Shown here: positions 60,316 through 64,000 of the stretch, piece after piece | Layout of the letters: each line of letters begins with the position of its first letter | Numbering within the stretch: the stretch's first letter is position 1 | Assembly: GCA_001414345.1 (NCBI GenBank) | Contig: LLCB01000009.1 | Span: 186,001 to 250,000, forward strand | Reading direction: 5' to 3' | Source: Hymenoscyphus infarciens | Taxonomy: Eukaryota > Ascomycota > Leotiomycetes > Helotiales > Helotiaceae | Length of the DNA: 64,000 nt | Notes under the pieces: generated by a model | What the model saw: the letters and a program-made list of their open reading frames with translations, nothing else | The model's database searches: none | What the model was told of the DNA's origin: nothing | Made by a program: the position numbers and the translations under genes

Positions 60316-60780
60316 TTCCCTCTCTTTATTTCCCACATTCTTTCAATTTTCTTGAAATGATTAACTCAACACTACTATAACAAACACTTCGCTACTCTCA
60401 CTTCTGCTTCTAAATAATTTGTTACTTATTATAGCACCGAAGAAGCAGTAAGAGCAGTCACTTAGGGAAGCACTGAAATTAAGAATTATACCCTCCGTAG
60501 ATTACTTGCAAATATAGGTGTTTCCAGCTATTTATAGGTCACCTGCAAATAGCGCGGTAAAAATAATCCCGACTATTCACAGGTTACCTACGAATAACTC
60601 GATAAGCGAAGGAAGAAGAAAAATTCTATTCAATGGTTTTCTGGTTTAACCTACCTCGCGATTAATAGTAAAAGCTATAGTAAGACCTTCAGGCCCTTAC
60701 TCGCCTCTCTAGCCCGGTGTTCCAACTTTCAGGGCAAGGTAAGTTTACAAAACACCCCAAGAAAATCAAATAATCACTTT
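60316..60780. other. Non-coding, nothing recognised
   Basis: AT-rich sequence without a gene. A TATTTATAGGTCACCTGCAA motif near 60530 has a diverged inverse near 60570 (TTCACAGGTTACC). Confidence 0.4.
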
Positions 60781-60786
60781 TAAAGA

Positions 60787-60932
60787 GAAAGAGAGGAAAG
60801 AGGAATATATTTACTAAACTTCTCTTACTTACTTACGCTAGGAGAAAAAAAGTTCCTCTGAAATGTTTATTTCCTCTTCCTCTTCCTCTTCCTTCTCTTC
60901 TTCTTCTTCTTCTTCTTCTTCATCAATTACCA
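60787..60932. repeat. Purine tract, spacer, pyrimidine tract (module 1)
   Basis: A GA-rich tract (about 60787-60805) is followed by a roughly 65-base spacer with ACGCTAGGA and TGAAATGTTTA, then TCTTCC/TTC repeats (60873-60932). A related spacer recurs at 61455-61513. Confidence 0.6.
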
Positions 60933-61065
60933 CTAAAAGAGGAAAAACAGAGAGCGCGATAACTAAAGAGCCAAAGAGCCAGAGTAAACGAAGAGGTATT
61001 ATTAAAAAAAAAGATTCAGACTAGTTTTCAAAGAACTCCATATAGTAAACACATGACTTTCGAGC

Positions 61066-61182
61066 TTTACGATTTGCGATTTCGTCAATCTAACTTTTTG
61101 GCGTATCTAGGTACGGCATCCTGAATGCACCAAAAAGTCGGATTGACTAAATCGTAAATAGGAAATCGTAAATCGTAAAATG
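61066..61182. repeat. Foldback repeat with GACTTTTTGG arms
   Basis: Left arm: ACGATTTGCGATTTCGTCAA, then CTTTTTGGCGTATC. Right arm: the inverse CACCAAAAAGTCGGATTGAC, then TAAATCGTAAATAGG. About 50 bases per arm, diverged. Probably the ends of a small inverted-repeat transposon or a foldback MITE. Confidence 0.55.
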
Positions 61183-61384
61183 TTACTTTCTAAAAGAGAA
61201 TAATTTCTAATTTAAATTCCCTCTCTCTATATCTAGATTAGATAGTCTTAACTATAGTAACTAGCTAATTAGAGAATAGAGAAGGAAAATAAAATATATA
61301 TCACGTATATAGTAGTAATATTAGATGCCCTCTTACTATCGCCCTCTTGCTATCGTCTCCTTACTATTATTTCTAGATAAATAA

Positions 61385-61398
61385 GGAAGAGAGGGAGA

Positions 61399-61439
<41 letters not shown>

Positions 61440-61592
61440 AGGGGATTGTTTGCTACTTTTGCTAAACTCCCCTTACCCACGCTAGGAAAAACTTTCCACT
61501 GAAATGTTTACTCGCTCCCTCGCCCTCTCTCTCCCTCTCTCCCTCTCTCCCTCTCTCCCTCTCTCCCTCTCTCCCTCTCTCCCTCTCTTCTA
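61385..61592. repeat. Long (GA)n, spacer, (CTCTCC)n module 2
   Basis: A GA/GGGAGA tract (61385-61444) is followed by the spacer related to module 1, then more than 70 bases of CCCTCTCT units (61508-61589). The two tracts are complementary and could form a long hairpin or triplex. Confidence 0.7.
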
Positions 61593-61730
61593 TACTTTTA
61601 TATTTACATAATATACTAAAGAAGGAAAGAGTAGCGAGAGAGGGAGACTAAGAAGTAGCAAAATGCTCTCCTACCCCTTAATAAAGGGCTTAGATAATAT
61701 AATTATTAAGTTCTACTTTAGCTCGACTTT

Positions 61731-61790
61731 GTTACAATTTGCGATTTGCGATTTAGTCGATTCCGACTTTTTGGTGTATCCAGGACGCCC
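61731..61790. repeat. Single arm related to the 61066-61182 foldback
   Basis: Contains GCGATTTGCGATTTAGTCGA, then CGACTTTTTGGTGTATCC, matching the foldback arms. It shows that the sequence is repeated. Confidence 0.5.
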
Positions 61791-62635
61791 TAACGCCCTA
61801 ATACGGGACGCCCTAGTTGTTTAGGAGAATGGACATCTTTTTGGTTTTATTATTTTAGTTTTAAATTTTTTTTAAGATAACGAGAGTGCTTTTTCTCGGT
61901 CTTGCTCAAGTAACCAGGGGAGAACTTAGTTTGGTGGCTTTCCACTCTTCTTCAGTCATGAATTTCTGCACCCCCATGGGGTGGGAAGAGTTTTGATCGT
62001 TAGGGTGTTTAAGTGATTGTTTGTGGTGGGTGGTATGAGGTTTGGGTTGGGTGGTGTAGGTGTCGTTGTTGTTGTTGGTGAGAATACGCTGGAAAGTTGA
62101 AGGTTACCATGCCTTTGAAATGGGGACGCTCACAGTTGGATTTTGCAACTAAAACAGGACTTGCGAGGGCGTGGAGAACTTTGAAGTGAAGTCGTGAGCT
62201 TATTGTTAGGCCATGTGTTTAATTATTCGGCATGTATCTACCAGCAACTCATGACAAGTGGTTGACAAACTTTGCACAGGGCGATAGTCTTCTATAGTTT
62301 CAGCAATCCTGAGACTTTAGCATTCAAAATATGGTTGATCTGAAAGGGAAAGGAGTTGGAGAAGGGTCTTCAGAGGTTCTTGGGTTAGGAAAAAAGGCAA
62401 GAAATGTAGTGGGAGGGTAGAAATTGTCACAGCATCACGTAGTTCAGTGATCAAAGATTAATTCAGGGTATTTGTATGTACTGCGGTTCCTCCGCGCTGC
62501 CAATATGTGCCCCAAAGTCACAGCAGCATTATGTACAATCCTGTAACTCCCCACTTACATTCCACCCTACCCATTCCAGAACTGAACGTGCCAATACATG
62601 CATTGTGGAAAACCAAGTGAATCCAGTTGTTCCCT
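61791..62635. other. Intergenic, no supported gene
   Basis: Non-coding. Could include a further 3' exon of the minus-strand gene that ends at 62636, because a GTAAGT donor lies just before that stop. Confidence 0.4.
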
Positions 62636-63883
62636 TCAGGTTTCCGCATACTTACGCGCGTTATTAGCCTTGTACTCCGTCAAGATATCAGTTATTTGTG
62701 CCCGTTGGTCTTGGGTGCTGGTAGGGCACAAACGGCAGTCAAAAGTGAATTTCTTGATTCCCTTGAGACCTTTCAAACCCTTGTGACTTTTGAGATGCTT
62801 GATAAGTTTATTGTTGCCGCTGGCACTCGAAGCGTAGAGGTCGAGAGACAGACTCTGTAGAGACTCCATGCTATTCAACATCGGGAACGTGAGAGTGGTC
62901 GCAAATGTGAGGTGACTTGGGACGGGGAAACAAAGTTGGAGCTCTGTGATGGCGTTTCGTGAGATTGGATTGATGACCGAGAGATACTTTTTATTGTGTC
63001 AGTCACAGTTAAAGATGGAAGGAGTGTATAGTACTTACGTCCATCAGCATGCGGGCGCTGGAGAAAGAAAAGGCTTTATTGCGATAAAAAAGACCTGTGC
63101 CATGTACCTCAACATATGCTTGCTTGCAAATCAAGTATATATCATTCAATTCTGGGGGCGCAAGTTAGTACAACAATCAGAAACACAAAGAGTATGGCGG
63201 GGGGAAAGCTCCCTCCTCCCATACACATAGTAATCTTGAAAGGGAAGATAACTCACGCTTTCCAAGACTTGCGCAGCTATTTGCTTCTTTTGAGCCACCA
63301 CTACCCTCTATGCAAAGAACATAGCCCTTCTTATCTCTGAATTTGTCAAGGTGTTTGGTCGGTTCAATCGCAACTACACCGCCCTTGGTGTAAGTGAGGG
63401 TTTCGTAGTTCCAGACACTACCGCGGGCAATATTGTCCATGGCATACTCGAAGACTTTCAATCGAAGGTCGAGGCTTAGGGCGTTGTATAAGAGACCGGT
63501 GTTCGGCGCAATGTTCTTTGTCCATTCTGGTGACTAGATCGAAGTGTTGGTCAGCTACAAAGTTTGCATGCGCAAGCTATGGAATGGGAGGGTGCAAGAG
63601 CACTTACGTAGATGCCAGTCGCAGGTACAAGTGCCTTAGCATTCATCGCAATCGGAACAGAAAGCTTCTTTGCCTTGCCCTTGCCAGTCTTTACCTCAAA
63701 TTCTGGAATCTGTTGGGTGGTTAATGCGTGGCGCGTTAATGGTGAAGCCGATCTGAGTCTTACCTGGAATTGATTGAAGCGATCAACGTCTCTGGTATGT
63801 CTGTAGATCTTTGTCTTCTGCTGGTTTCTCACCCTCTTAGCGGCGGTGACAGCCTTCTTTTTCTTCATTCTGGTGCTTTCCAT
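62636..63883 (-). CDS. Uncharacterised protein, 5 exons
   Basis: Minus-strand exons are 63883-63764, 63709-63608, 63533-63257, 63151-63039 and 62986-62636, with introns of 54, 74, 105 and 52 nt. All phases fit; 320 residues. The start is very basic (RMKKKKAVTAAKRVRNQQKT). A middle block reads LSLDLRLKVFEYAMDNIARG, followed by QLNDIYLICKQAYVEVHGTG and LFYRNKAFSF. This order (a leucine-rich start, a residue pattern about the last arrival to a Phe-rich strand) resembles fungal F-box-like or 2EXR-type proteins, but I cannot confirm a domain. The C-terminus has a leucine-rich helix-strand (LNSMESLQSLSLDLYASSAS). The end is uncertain, because a GTAAGT donor in the last codons might lead to one more exon. 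Confidence 0.65.
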
Positions 63884-64000
63884 CTTGAAGGTGATTGTGA
63901 TAGTTGTTGTTGTTTTGAGGAAGTTTGTAAGATGAACGCGACAGGCAATAATTAGACAATTTCTTAGCGTCACCTACGTCTTGTTGCCTACCGAGGATCA
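63884..64000. other. Promoter side of the last gene
   Basis: Short upstream sequence of the minus-strand gene. The window ends here. Confidence 0.5.

Overview
The window is nuclear DNA of a filamentous ascomycete (Pezizomycotina; a Leotiomycetes-like fungus is my guess from protein style, not proven). The evidence is many short spliceosomal introns (about 48-160 nt, GT..AG with CTAAC/CTGAC-like branch sites), gene families typical of these fungi (velvet, asco-laccase with a DSGL C-terminus, C2H2 and SH3 proteins), and a 12-kb AT-rich block with the signature of repeat-induced point mutation (RIP). All gene models below were assembled by hand by joining open frames across introns and checking that splice phases agree.

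Layout. 0.85-2.5 kb: a four-exon alpha/beta hydrolase (+). 2.5-11.2 kb: gene-poor, with coding-like fragments interrupted by stops. 11.2-14.6 kb: a short velvet-domain protein (+) and arginyl-tRNA synthetase (+), the latter with a likely mitochondrial presequence ahead of a second start. 15-17.7 kb: a possible 60-residue ORF, a foldback element and a small two-exon gene. 19.0-21.5 kb: an Ala/Ser/Gln-rich single-pass membrane protein (+). 21.8-22.6 kb: a secreted isochorismatase-family gene (-) with one frameshift. 23.7-26.5 kb: a seven-exon gene (-) whose HELIH zinc-protease motif is created by splicing.

26.7-38.96 kb: the RIP-mutated island. Three copies of one LTR retrotransposon family can be resolved with matching LTR lengths and 5-bp target duplications. 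One copy is nested inside another, which itself split an older LTR. A separate 320-bp direct repeat lies on both sides of the nest.

39-42.7 kb: gene-free, GC-richer DNA with microsatellites, upstream of a two-finger C2H2 factor (42.7-43.9 kb, +). 44.7-50.3 kb: one large five-exon... more exactly four-exon gene (-) for a 1,737-residue, mostly disordered SH3 protein. 51.2-52.3 kb: a membrane-protein gene (-) with an in-frame stop. 53.5-56.1 kb: an eleven-exon laccase (-) that closes only if one intron is GC-AG. 56.1-62.6 kb: gene-poor, with a 498-bp terminal-inverted-repeat element, foldback sequences and purine/pyrimidine tracts. 62.6-63.9 kb: a five-exon gene (-) of unknown function.

The genes do not form an obvious pathway or cluster. 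The region reads as ordinary euchromatic genes around a transposon-derived AT island, with several decaying genes nearby.
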